Under the pieces are notes generated by a model. It had not been told where the DNA came from and did no database searches. It saw nothing but the letters and a program-made list of their open reading frames with translations. DNA of 64,000 bases from Flavobacterium rakeshii (lineage in GTDB: Bacteria; Bacteroidota; Bacteroidia; Flavobacteriales; Flavobacteriaceae): assembly GCF_009741375.1 (NCBI RefSeq), contig NZ_WOWP01000001.1, positions 62,001 through 126,000 of the forward strand. Direction: 5' to 3'. Within the stretch, counting starts at the first letter, position 1. The number at the start of each line of letters is the position of its first letter. Made by a program: the position numbers and the translations under genes. This document shows positions 6,716 to 13,889 of the stretch, piece by piece.

Positions 6716-8497
6716 ATGAACACTATCACCCGTTTATTCGATTTTCCTTATTACCAGTTGGAAAAGTATAATTTACCCGATGCGCTTGTTACTAAATACG
6801 GTAACGAGTGGGTAAAAACATCAACACAGGAATATGTAGATAAAGCCAATGCTTTTTCCCGCGGGCTATTAAGGTTAGGAATAAAAAAAGACGACAAGAT
6901 AGCTGTTATCTCCTCTAACAACAGAACCGAGTGGCATATTGCCGATATAGGTATATTGCAAACCGGTGCTCAAAACGTACCTATTTACCCTACCATTAGT
7001 GAAGAAGACCAGGAGTATATATTAAACCACTCGGGTGCTACACACTGTATTGTTTCAGATCAGGAACTGTATGATAAGGTAATGTCTATTAAAGACAAAA
7101 CCCAACTAAAGGAGGTTTATTCCTTTAACGACATACCGGGCTGTAAAAGCTGGAACGAAATACTGGAACTGGGTAAAGACGACAGTAACCAACAGGAAGT
7201 TGAGGATATTAAAAACATCATTACCGAAAACGACCTTGCCACTATAATTTATACATCGGGTACTACAGGAAGACCCAAGGGTGTAATGCTTTCGCACAAA
7301 AACATTGTATCTGATGTTTTAATGAGTGCCGAAAGGGTTCCGTTTGAGGCAGGTAAATACAGGGGGCTTAGCTTCCTCCCTATTTGCCATATTTATGAAC
7401 GAATGATACTTTACCTTTACCAATACTATGGTGTGAGTACTTACTTTGCCGAGTCTATTGAAAAGGTAAGCGATAATATTAAAGAGGCTACACCCGATGT
7501 TATTACGGCTGTACCAAGGCTTCTTGAAAAGGTATATGATAAAATTATTGCCAAAGGCAGTGAGCTTACAGGTATTAAACGTAAACTGTTTTTTTGGGCA
7601 GTTGAGGTGGGCCTTGAGTACGAACCTTATGGCGCAAACGGTGCCTGGTATGATTTTAAGCTGGCTATTGCCCGTAAACTGATTTTCAGTAAATGGAAAG
7701 CCGGGCTTGGCGGCAGGCTTGGACTTATGGTAAGTGGTAGTGCTGCCATTCAACCAAGGTTAGCCCGTGTGTTTGCCGCAGCCGAGATTCCGGTAATGGA
7801 GGGTTACGGACTTACAGAAACTTCTCCTGTTATTGCAGTGAACGATCAGCGTAACGGTGGGTTTAAAATTGGTACTGTAGGTAAACCACTTAACGGACTT
7901 GAAGTTAAGATTGCCGAAGACGGTGAAATTCTATGTAAAGGCCCTAACGTAATGATGGGCTATTACAAGGATGATGCAAAAACCAATGAGGTTATGACCG
8001 ACGGGTATTTCCATACCGGAGATATTGGGGAGATTGACAAAGATGGTTTCCTTAAAATTACCGATAGGAAGAAAGAGATGTTTAAAACATCGGGAGGTAA
8101 ATATGTTGCTCCGCAGCTTATAGAAAATGCCATGAAACAGTCGCGCTTTATAGAGCAGATTATGGTTATAGGCGAAGGGGAGAAAATGCCTGCCGCGTTT
8201 ATACAGCCTGACTTTGAGTTTGTAAAAGAATGGGCTTCCCGCAAGGGCATTAAAATTAGCTCTAACGAAGATATTGCCAACAGCAAGGAAATACACGACA
8301 GGATACAGGAAGAAGTAAGCGACATCAATAAAAAATTCGGGCACTGGGAACAGGTTAAACGATTTGAGCTTACTCCGGAGATATGGTCGGTTGACGGCGG
8401 AGAGATGACTCCTACCCTTAAACTGAAGCGTAAAGCCGTTAAAGAAAAGTACCAAAAACTGTATGACAAAATATACCGCACCGAAGGTGACAGGTAA
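6716..8497 (+). CDS. Long-chain fatty acid-CoA ligase
   Basis: A 593-residue AMP-forming ligase that activates long-chain fatty acids to acyl-CoA via an acyl-adenylate, at the inner face of the cytoplasmic membrane. The P-loop motif YTSGTTGRPKGVMLSH lies near residues 178-193, the adenylate motif GYGLTETSPV near 363, and the hinge DGYFHTGDIGEIDKDGFLKI, followed by TDRKKEMFKTSGGKYVAP with the catalytic region, near 429-467. Length matches the bacterial FadD/eukaryote-like ACSL group. A MarR-type operator upstream is shared with the beta-oxidation operon at 13.3 kb, which would consume its product. A terminator hairpin starts five bases after its stop, inside the next gene. Confidence 0.93.
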   Translation: MNTITRLFDFPYYQLEKYNLPDALVTKYGNEWVKTSTQEYVDKANAFSRGLLRLGIKKDDKIAVISSNNRTEWHIADIGILQTGAQNVPIYPTISEEDQEYILNHSGATHCIVSDQELYDKVMSIKDKTQLKEVYSFNDIPGCKSWNEILELGKDDSNQQEVEDIKNIITENDLATIIYTSGTTGRPKGVMLSHKNIVSDVLMSAERVPFEAGKYRGLSFLPICHIYERMILYLYQYYGVSTYFAESIEKVSDNIKEATPDVITAVPRLLEKVYDKIIAKGSELTGIKRKLFFWAVEVGLEYEPYGANGAWYDFKLAIARKLIFSKWKAGLGGRLGLMVSGSAAIQPRLARVFAAAEIPVMEGYGLTETSPVIAVNDQRNGGFKIGTVGKPLNGLEVKIAEDGEILCKGPNVMMGYYKDDAKTNEVMTDGYFHTGDIGEIDKDGFLKITDRKKEMFKTSGGKYVAPQLIENAMKQSRFIEQIMVIGEGEKMPAAFIQPDFEFVKEWASRKGIKISSNEDIANSKEIHDRIQEEVSDINKKFGHWEQVKRFELTPEIWSVDGGEMTPTLKLKRKAVKEKYQKLYDKIYRTEGDR

Positions 8498-9317
8498 GAT
8501 TAAAGCTGCTTTAAAGCAGCTTTTTTTTAAAACGGAAAAACCTGTTATAGATTTTGACAAATATCTTGAAGATAACAAATACAAACTGAGCAAGTACGAG
8601 AGGAATGCTGTTAAAATTAACGCCACTCCTATTAACACAAGTCCGTTACAGGATAAGCTGGAATTGAAAAACAGTAAGTTTTTAGGTTTTCCTTTTTTTC
8701 CTGAAAGCATGTTATACCCTACGGGTGAAAACGGTAAACCTATGGTTATGGCTGTACAGATTAATTTTGAAGAAGTACCGCATACCGATAACTTTCCTAA
8801 AGATGGTATTTTACAGCTGTTTTTCTCTACTAACGGATGGTATAGTGAGGAGCCAAAAATAATTTATCATAAAAAAGAAGATTTAGAACTTCAACCTATA
8901 AAAGACTTTTCTTTTCTAAGTAATAAAGATTATAAGGATATACCTATCAACAAACCCCACTACCTATCATTTGAAGCTTTTAAAGATAAAGGTAGTGATG
9001 TAGATACACAGTTTGACTACTCATTTGACGGAATGGATTTTTTTGATTTTATGGAAAGGCTAAACGGAACAGATGGTGAAAAAATGTACAACTATTTTAA
9101 TTCTGCCGGACATAAAATTGGCGGTTACGCTTCATTTACTCAATATGACAGAAGAGAGATGTCGGCTGAAACAGCAAATGACATTCAGTTACTACAAATC
9201 GATACAGACAAACATATTATGTTTGGTGATGGCGGTATAGCTCATATTTTTATAAATAAAGAGAATCTGATGAAAAAAGACTTTAGTAAAGCTTACTTTT
9301 ACTGGGATTGCTTTTAG
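8463..9317 (+). CDS. YwqG family (DUF1963) protein
   Basis: A 284-residue soluble protein of the YwqG family. The family core starts near residue 70 (SKFLGFPFFPESM, then MVMAVQINFEEVP) and continues through GILQLFFSTNGWY to the end motif IMFGDGGIAHIFINKENL and FYWDCF. Function of YwqG proteins is not established. The ATG at 8463 overlaps the acyl-CoA ligase by 35 bases in another frame. A terminator-type hairpin (8502-8528) therefore lies within its codons 14-22. No other ATG exists before residue ~82, so either the gene starts here or a rare start codon is used downstream. Confidence 0.85.
   Translation: MTKYTAPKVTGKIKAALKQLFFKTEKPVIDFDKYLEDNKYKLSKYERNAVKINATPINTSPLQDKLELKNSKFLGFPFFPESMLYPTGENGKPMVMAVQINFEEVPHTDNFPKDGILQLFFSTNGWYSEEPKIIYHKKEDLELQPIKDFSFLSNKDYKDIPINKPHYLSFEAFKDKGSDVDTQFDYSFDGMDFFDFMERLNGTDGEKMYNYFNSAGHKIGGYASFTQYDRREMSAETANDIQLLQIDTDKHIMFGDGGIAHIFINKENLMKKDFSKAYFYWDCF
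8502..8528 (+). terminator. Terminator or attenuator hairpin inside the ywqG-like reading frame
   Basis: AAAGCTGCTTT followed directly by AAAGCAGCTTT, then a run of T. It begins five bases after the ligase stop, the expected place for that gene's terminator, yet falls within the first codons of the next gene. Confidence 0.7.
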
Positions 9318-9328
9318 TATATACTATC

Positions 9329-9727
9329 ATGAAAAAACTACTTTATATATTATTACTCCTACCCTTTGCTACAACAGCACAGGAGACACCTACGGTTAAC
9401 GGTTACAAAACTTACCTGGACAATAAACAGATAGATATTACCCATTATTTTATAGATCCGGCTAATGTAGCTAACATACGTACAGATAAAACTAACAAAG
9501 AAGTTCGCATTACCCGCAAAGAACAAACCGAACTGGTATGCCTTGCAGATATTTTAAAAGAAATTAATAAAGACGGGACAAATGCTGTTATTGTGGTAAA
9601 CGACAATCTTATTGAAAAGCCTGAAACCTACTATCTTGAAAATAATGCGATAGCTGCCGTGAATATTGACAAAACAGGTAAAGTTGCCCGTATCAACATT
9701 ACTACTAAAAATACTGGTCAAAATTAG
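9329..9727 (+). CDS. Small secreted protein of unknown function
   Basis: A 132-residue protein with a signal peptide (MKKLLYILLLLPFATTAQ, cleavage after about residue 17). The mature part is polar and has a central stretch ITHYFIDPANVANIRTDKTN, then VRITRKEQTELVCLADILKE, which resembles short plug-like or carboxyl-processing-associated segments of Bacteroidota exported proteins, but I cannot assign it. The ATG at 9329 is used instead of an in-frame TTG at 9308 because the signal peptide starts there. It follows the YwqG gene by 11 bases and precedes a membrane protein by 11, so all three may be one transcript. Confidence 0.65.
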   Translation: MKKLLYILLLLPFATTAQETPTVNGYKTYLDNKQIDITHYFIDPANVANIRTDKTNKEVRITRKEQTELVCLADILKEINKDGTNAVIVVNDNLIEKPETYYLENNAIAAVNIDKTGKVARINITTKNTGQN

Positions 9728-9738
9728 TATAACAAAAA

Positions 9739-10203
9739 ATGATACCTTACAAACGCTACACCATACAATCACAATTAAGCTTTGACGAAATTATGAATAG
9801 GCTTAACCGCCTTACGCAAAGTGAAAATTTATGGAAAATCTTTCCGCATAAAAAGCAAAAGCATTTTACAGGCGTGGTTCAAAAAAACAGCTTTAAGATA
9901 ATGGAAACATCGGGGGCTACAAAAAAGTCTGTTGTAGAGGGCACGGTAACACCAATGGGCAATCATACAGTTATTGAGTTTAAAATTAAACTCTCTTCAG
10001 GTCTTATACTACTACCGCTTTTGGTTGCAGGTTGGTTTATTTATCTTAACTACAGGAACGACACATTAACCGACATTTATCTTGCTATAGGCTCATCGAT
10101 ATTAGTATTTATCATATCTGTATGGAGTTATTACAATAATTCATTACTACTTAAAAAAAACCTTGTTACCCTTTTTACCGAAGCAACTCCTGATAAAGAG
10201 TAA
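9739..10203 (+). CDS. Two-helix membrane protein of unknown function
   Basis: A 154-residue protein with an N-terminal soluble part (about 1-85) containing IMNRLNRLTQSENLW and a strand-rich segment GVVQKNSFKIMETSGA. Two membrane helices follow, near residues 88-105 (GLILLPLLVAGWFIYLNY) and 113-134 (IYLAIGSSILVFIISVWSYY). The tail ends LVTLFTEATPDKE. It resembles small PH-like membrane proteins that are common in Flavobacteriaceae but carries no named motif. Probably in the same transcript as the preceding secreted protein. Confidence 0.6.
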   Translation: MIPYKRYTIQSQLSFDEIMNRLNRLTQSENLWKIFPHKKQKHFTGVVQKNSFKIMETSGATKKSVVEGTVTPMGNHTVIEFKIKLSSGLILLPLLVAGWFIYLNYRNDTLTDIYLAIGSSILVFIISVWSYYNNSLLLKKNLVTLFTEATPDKE

Positions 10204-10270
10204 ATTGTATTTTGCAGAATATTTGTTATTTTCGCTAGCCCAAAGAGAAAACCAATCCACACCGCTTAAA

Positions 10271-11242
10271 ATGAAAAAAGCATTATTCGCACTATTCCTG
10301 TTTGCAATCGCACTACAAAGCTGCGACACTAAACCGGAAACCGTTTCAAACAACGATATAGACCCAAAACTAAGGGAAGTTATAAAAGCTAAAAACGACA
10401 GCCTTTTTGAAGCCCTTTCTAACAGTAGTACAAAAGTATTTAGCGTATTGGGATCTGACAGGTTTAACGAAAATCTAACGGCAAACCTAAGCGATGTAAT
10501 TTGGCCTTTTAGAAAAGGAATGCTGGAAACAGATCATGAAGTGTATGAGGAGTTTTACAGTAAACACACCAAAGTAAACCATGAGGCTACTATACTGTCA
10601 TCACAACATAACTACAAGCTACAGTTTATAAACCAAAATTATGAAACCTATGTTTCGCTCTTAAAAAGCACCTATAGGGATGTTACCGATTATCTTGTAA
10701 CCGTTATTTATGCCAAAATAGATAACAAATGGAAAATAACTCACATAACTATGGGAGCACTTGGCGCATTTAATAAAGATGCTAACAACCTTTTTAGTGA
10801 TGCAAAAGGCTTCCATAATAACGGTTATGATATAGATGCCCTGCATCATGCTAGTATTGCAAATGGATATCTTGAGCCTGCTAAAAACCTTATTAAGTAT
10901 AGTTTTGCAAAAGATATTGATGATTTTATCGAAAAATTAGCCAATGAGATTAACAGAACTTACCCGTTACCGGATACGCTTTCCCAAATTCAAAGCAAGC
11001 CTGTTATACTGAATTTTAACATTATACAAAATGCCGAAGGTGTTTTCCCGCTTATAAGCTATGAGAGCCAAATAGCACCAAACGATGAAACATCACTAAA
11101 CGATGAGTTTGAAGTAGTAAAAAAAGAAATTCAAAAAAAATACAAAATAGATTATAGTCAAAAGTTTGTTTACTACAGGGCTTACAACAAAAATGCACAG
11201 GGACTACTTTCTGAAAGTAAAACTTTTACCGAGACGAAGTAA
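10271..11242 (+). CDS. Lipoprotein of unknown function, upstream of kptA
   Basis: A 323-residue lipoprotein. The signal peptide is MKKALFALFLFAIALQSC with Cys18 as the lipid site. The mature region contains helical stretches (KLREVIKAKNDSLFEALSNS) and a DUF3887-like or NTF2-like part near 120-180 (YLVTVIYAKIDNKWKITHITMG), suggesting a small alpha-beta sandwich; this is a guess. The reading frame extends upstream to 10163 but overlaps the previous gene, and the lipoprotein signal fixes the ATG at 10271. Its stop codon overlaps the kptA start by one base, so the two are translationally coupled. Confidence 0.7.
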   Translation: MKKALFALFLFAIALQSCDTKPETVSNNDIDPKLREVIKAKNDSLFEALSNSSTKVFSVLGSDRFNENLTANLSDVIWPFRKGMLETDHEVYEEFYSKHTKVNHEATILSSQHNYKLQFINQNYETYVSLLKSTYRDVTDYLVTVIYAKIDNKWKITHITMGALGAFNKDANNLFSDAKGFHNNGYDIDALHHASIANGYLEPAKNLIKYSFAKDIDDFIEKLANEINRTYPLPDTLSQIQSKPVILNFNIIQNAEGVFPLISYESQIAPNDETSLNDEFEVVKKEIQKKYKIDYSQKFVYYRAYNKNAQGLLSESKTFTETK

Positions 11243-11796
11243 TGCTTTCAGAAAAAGAAAATACCCATATCAGTAAATTTCTCAGTCTTGTACTGCGACA
11301 CAAGCCCGAACAAATAGGTATAAAACTTAATGAAAACGGATGGGTAAATGTTGAAGACTTAATTATCCTATCGGGTAAGGCAGGAGTTAACTTCAACTTT
11401 AACGAACTAAAGCACATTGTAGATACCAATAATAAAAAACGCTTTGCATTTAATGACGACTGCACCCTTATAAGAGCCAGTCAGGGACATTCGGTTATAA
11501 TAAACAGTGGGTATGAACCGCAGCAACCACCTGAAGTATTATACCATGGTACTGCAATAAAAAATTTTGATTCCATACTCGCAAACGGACTAAACAAGGC
11601 AAACAGGTTACATGTACACCTAAGTTCTGATAAAGAAACTGCAGTAAACGTAGGCAGTCGCCACGGCAAACCCGTTGTATTGGAAATTTTGGCACTACAA
11701 ATGCATAACGACGGTTTTGCTTTTTACCTGTCAGACAATAAAGTATGGCTAACAGATAATGTACCCGCTAAGTATTTAAGAAGTATAAACAATTAA
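11242..11796 (+). CDS. kptA: RNA 2'-phosphotransferase (Tpt1/KptA family)
   Basis: A 184-residue enzyme that transfers an internal RNA 2'-phosphate to NAD, giving ADP-ribose 1'',2''-cyclic phosphate. Family motifs are all present: SKFLSLVLRHKPE (11-23) with the substrate-binding Arg-His, RASQGHS (75-81), YHGT (99-102) and RLHVHLS (119-125), which line the NAD site. In yeast it finishes tRNA splicing, but most bacteria with KptA have no such splicing pathway, so its bacterial role is unresolved. It overlaps the upstream lipoprotein gene by one base. Confidence 0.92.
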   Translation: MLSEKENTHISKFLSLVLRHKPEQIGIKLNENGWVNVEDLIILSGKAGVNFNFNELKHIVDTNNKKRFAFNDDCTLIRASQGHSVIINSGYEPQQPPEVLYHGTAIKNFDSILANGLNKANRLHVHLSSDKETAVNVGSRHGKPVVLEILALQMHNDGFAFYLSDNKVWLTDNVPAKYLRSINN

Positions 11797-11812
11797 AATA
11801 GGCTTTTTTTAA

Positions 11813-11828
11813 TACTTTTATAAAAGTA
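11813..11828. promoter_or_regulatory. Perfect 16-base palindrome upstream of the DUF2071 gene
   Basis: TACTTTTATAAAAGTA, self-complementary, differs by one base from the HxlR-site core at 2987. It ends 11 bases before the DUF2071 start, well placed for repression. Confidence 0.4.
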
Positions 11829-11839
11829 AAAACCTTACC

Positions 11840-12559
11840 ATGAAAATACCAACGCTTCACGGTATTATAGACAGGCGTATTTTAATAAACTATATTGCTG
11901 ATCCTTTTGTAGTTCAAAAACTATTACCCTACCCTTTAAGACCTAAACTCCAAAATGGTAAAGCCATTGTGGGTATTTGTCTAATAAGGTTAAAAAACAT
12001 TCGCCCTAAAGGCTTGTCACAGTTTATTGGGGTAAATTCTGAAAATGCTGCCCATCGCTTTGCTGTAGAATGGGATGAAAATGGTAAAACTAAAGAAGGA
12101 GTTTATATACCCCGAAGAGATACATCATCATTTATAAACGCACTTGCAGGCGGAAGGGTATTTCCCGGTAAACATTACAAGGCAAAATTTAACGTACACG
12201 AATCCAGTGGTCATTACGCCATCAGTTATACAACAAACGATACTACTTTTATGAATATAGAAGCCAGTGAAGCCGATGTATTTAACTCAAATTCAGTTTT
12301 TGGTAATATGGAAACGGCATCAGTTTTTTTTAAAAACGGAAGTGTTGGTTTTACCCCTTGTAATTCGGGTTTAGACAGCATAATACTACACACCTATAAT
12401 TGGGAGATAAAACCCCTTGAGGTTACAAAAGTAGAATCATCTTATTTTAACGACACCAATCTCTTCCCTAATGGTTCTATACAGTTTGACAATGCACTGC
12501 TAATGCAAAATATAGAGCATGAATGGAGAAGTGCACTAAAACCTATGTTTAATGAGTGA
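11840..12559 (+). CDS. DUF2071 family protein
   Basis: A 239-residue soluble protein of the DUF2071 (YqjF-like) group, structurally related to acetoacetate decarboxylase. Recognisable pieces are the N-terminal YIADPFVVQKLLPYPLRPK (about 19-37), GICLIRLKNIRPKGL (50-64), then the central HRFAVEWDENGKTKEGVYIP and the segment PGKHYKAKFNVHES. Enzyme activity is not established for the family. The gene has its own upstream palindrome that may be an operator. It overlaps the next gene by eight bases, so the two are probably co-translated. Confidence 0.8.
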   Translation: MKIPTLHGIIDRRILINYIADPFVVQKLLPYPLRPKLQNGKAIVGICLIRLKNIRPKGLSQFIGVNSENAAHRFAVEWDENGKTKEGVYIPRRDTSSFINALAGGRVFPGKHYKAKFNVHESSGHYAISYTTNDTTFMNIEASEADVFNSNSVFGNMETASVFFKNGSVGFTPCNSGLDSIILHTYNWEIKPLEVTKVESSYFNDTNLFPNGSIQFDNALLMQNIEHEWRSALKPMFNE

Positions 12560-13115
12560 AACCAAATTTGACTTCACCACAAACAAAAAAAGGTATGTTT
12601 GGAAAACTGTTGTACCGGCACTTGCAATTCCTTTTGGTACAGGGCTATTTGTATATTGCTTAACGGGTTTATTAAAACCTGTATTTTATGCTGTCGCCCT
12701 TTACGGAACATTAAGCCTGTTGATATTTCTGTTACCTTTTTTAATCATTTACTATAATCACAGCAAGCACAACAGGCATAGCATATTTCACATAATAAAT
12801 CAGGGAAAAGAAGGCATATATAACTATACTAACAACAACATAGAAATAACTTTTACCGATGACGACATAGAAAAAGCTGAGGTAGTACATAGTACACATG
12901 CCTACCAAAAAAGAAAGAAACAATTACCCTGGCATGAAATATTCTATACAGTATTCACATTAAAAAACGGGGAACAAATAATTATATCGTCCTTCACCTT
13001 TAGCGATATTGATTTCTTGCAAAGTACTACAGTATGTTTCCCTATAACAGGTTTTACACGATCGTGGCCTTTAATTAAAAGCCATAAAACTATTCCTTAT
13101 ATAAAAAGGGCATAA
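12552..13115 (+). CDS. Membrane protein of unknown function
   Basis: A 187-residue protein. Two membrane helices lie near residues 19-39 (VVPALAIPFGTGLFVYCLTG) and 44-66 (FYAVALYGTLSLLIFLLPFL). The rest is a soluble domain, with a strand-rich stretch YNYTNNNIEITFTDDDIEK and later IFYTVFTLKNGEQIIISSFT, that resembles the PH-like domain of many small Flavobacteriaceae membrane proteins. It overlaps the DUF2071 gene by eight bases. A terminator follows 130 bases downstream. Confidence 0.6.
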   Translation: MSETKFDFTTNKKRYVWKTVVPALAIPFGTGLFVYCLTGLLKPVFYAVALYGTLSLLIFLLPFLIIYYNHSKHNRHSIFHIINQGKEGIYNYTNNNIEITFTDDDIEKAEVVHSTHAYQKRKKQLPWHEIFYTVFTLKNGEQIIISSFTFSDIDFLQSTTVCFPITGFTRSWPLIKSHKTIPYIKRA

Positions 13116-13202
13116 CTTTACTTTTACGATTTACATCTTAAAACATCACTACACTCCTAACTGCCAAATATTTTTGCAAAAATAACATTTACTTAACTGA
13201 TA

Positions 13203-13216
13203 ATATTCATGCATAA
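13203..13216. promoter_or_regulatory. Upstream MarR-type box of the fad operon
   Basis: ATATTC-AT-GCATAA, one arm of the ATATGC/GCATAT palindrome degenerate. It is exactly 100 bases upstream of the main box at 13303, with matching flanks (TA on the left, TAA on the right). Confidence 0.45.
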
Positions 13217-13248
13217 TAATTAACAATACCGCAGTAATGCGTATATTT

Positions 13249-13276
13249 AACTCTCCTTATGTGGAGAGTTTTTTAA
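13249..13276 (+). terminator. Terminator upstream of marR
   Basis: AACTCTCC and GGAGAGTT with loop TTATGT, followed by a T-run. It ends transcription from the preceding operon between the two MarR-type boxes. Confidence 0.8.
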
Positions 13277-13302
13277 TTTTAGATAAAATTATTTTAAATT
13301 TA

Positions 13303-13335
13303 ATATGCATGCATAATAAATTTTTATTACCTTTG
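13303..13335 (+). promoter_or_regulatory. MarR-type operator and promoter of the marR-fad operon
   Basis: The palindrome ATATGC-AT-GCATAA (13303-13316) occupies the position where the -33 element should be; the -7 element TACCTTTG is at 13328-13335, 14 bases before the marR ATG. A protein bound here would block RNA polymerase, which fits autoregulation by the MarR protein. Confidence 0.65.
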
Positions 13336-13349
13336 AGAAACCATTATTT

Positions 13350-13823
13350 ATGAAAGATAAAACTATAGATTACATTCTCAGGGCAACCTGGCAGGCAGTG
13401 GCAAGAATGTACAACGAAGAAGCCGGAAAGTATGGAGCAACAATGTCTATTGGATTTGCTTTGCTTTCTATTGACAAGGAGAAAGGCATCTCGTCTACAG
13501 CACTGGGTCCACAAATGGGAATGGAGGCCACAAGCCTAACACGCACATTAAAATCAATGGAAGAAAAAGGACTTATTGTCCGTAAAAAAAACCCTGTAGA
13601 CGGTCGTGGTGTAATTATACACCTTACTAAACTGGGCAGGGAAAAAAGAGATCTTTCAAAAGAAGTAGTTTTAAAATTCAATGAGGCTGTAAAGCAACGT
13701 GTATCCCAGCAAAAAATGGATCATTTTGTGGAAGTGGCCGAAGTTATAAACGAGCTGATTGCCGAAAAACAAATTTTTGCAACCGAACAGCCCGAAGCAG
13801 AGATTGAAAACAAAGCAAAATAA
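13350..13823 (+). CDS. MarR family regulator of the fatty-acid oxidation operon
   Basis: A 157-residue dimeric winged-helix regulator. Residues 30-60 hold the helix start (GATMSIGFALLSIDKEKGIS), the recognition helix is ATSLTRTLKSMEEKGL (71-86), and the wing is VRKKNPVDGRGVIIHLT (88-104), a canonical MarR set. MarR proteins usually release DNA on binding a small ligand; given the operon, an acyl-CoA or fatty acid is the natural guess. It is the first gene of marR-fadN-fadA-IVP-fadE and has palindromic sites in its own promoter and in front of the acyl-CoA ligase gene. The C-terminal tail is acidic and unrelated to DNA binding. Confidence 0.88.
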   Translation: MKDKTIDYILRATWQAVARMYNEEAGKYGATMSIGFALLSIDKEKGISSTALGPQMGMEATSLTRTLKSMEEKGLIVRKKNPVDGRGVIIHLTKLGREKRDLSKEVVLKFNEAVKQRVSQQKMDHFVEVAEVINELIAEKQIFATEQPEAEIENKAK

Positions 13824-13830
13824 TAACAGG

Positions 13831-13856
13831 TGAAACTGCCTTCGCGGGCTGTTTCA
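13831..13856 (+). other. Hairpin between marR and fadN
   Basis: TGAAACTGCC and GGCTGTTTCA pair with one mismatch around TTCGCG. There is no T-run, so it is more likely an mRNA-processing or partial attenuation structure than a terminator. Confidence 0.45.
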
Positions 13857-13889
13857 TTTAACAAACAACTAAAAATACAACTATAAAAA

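Noticed and set aside
7931-8710. A 259-codon frame antisense to the acyl-CoA ligase and YwqG
   Set aside because: It has low-complexity hydrophobic composition, no motif, and overlaps two well-supported genes.
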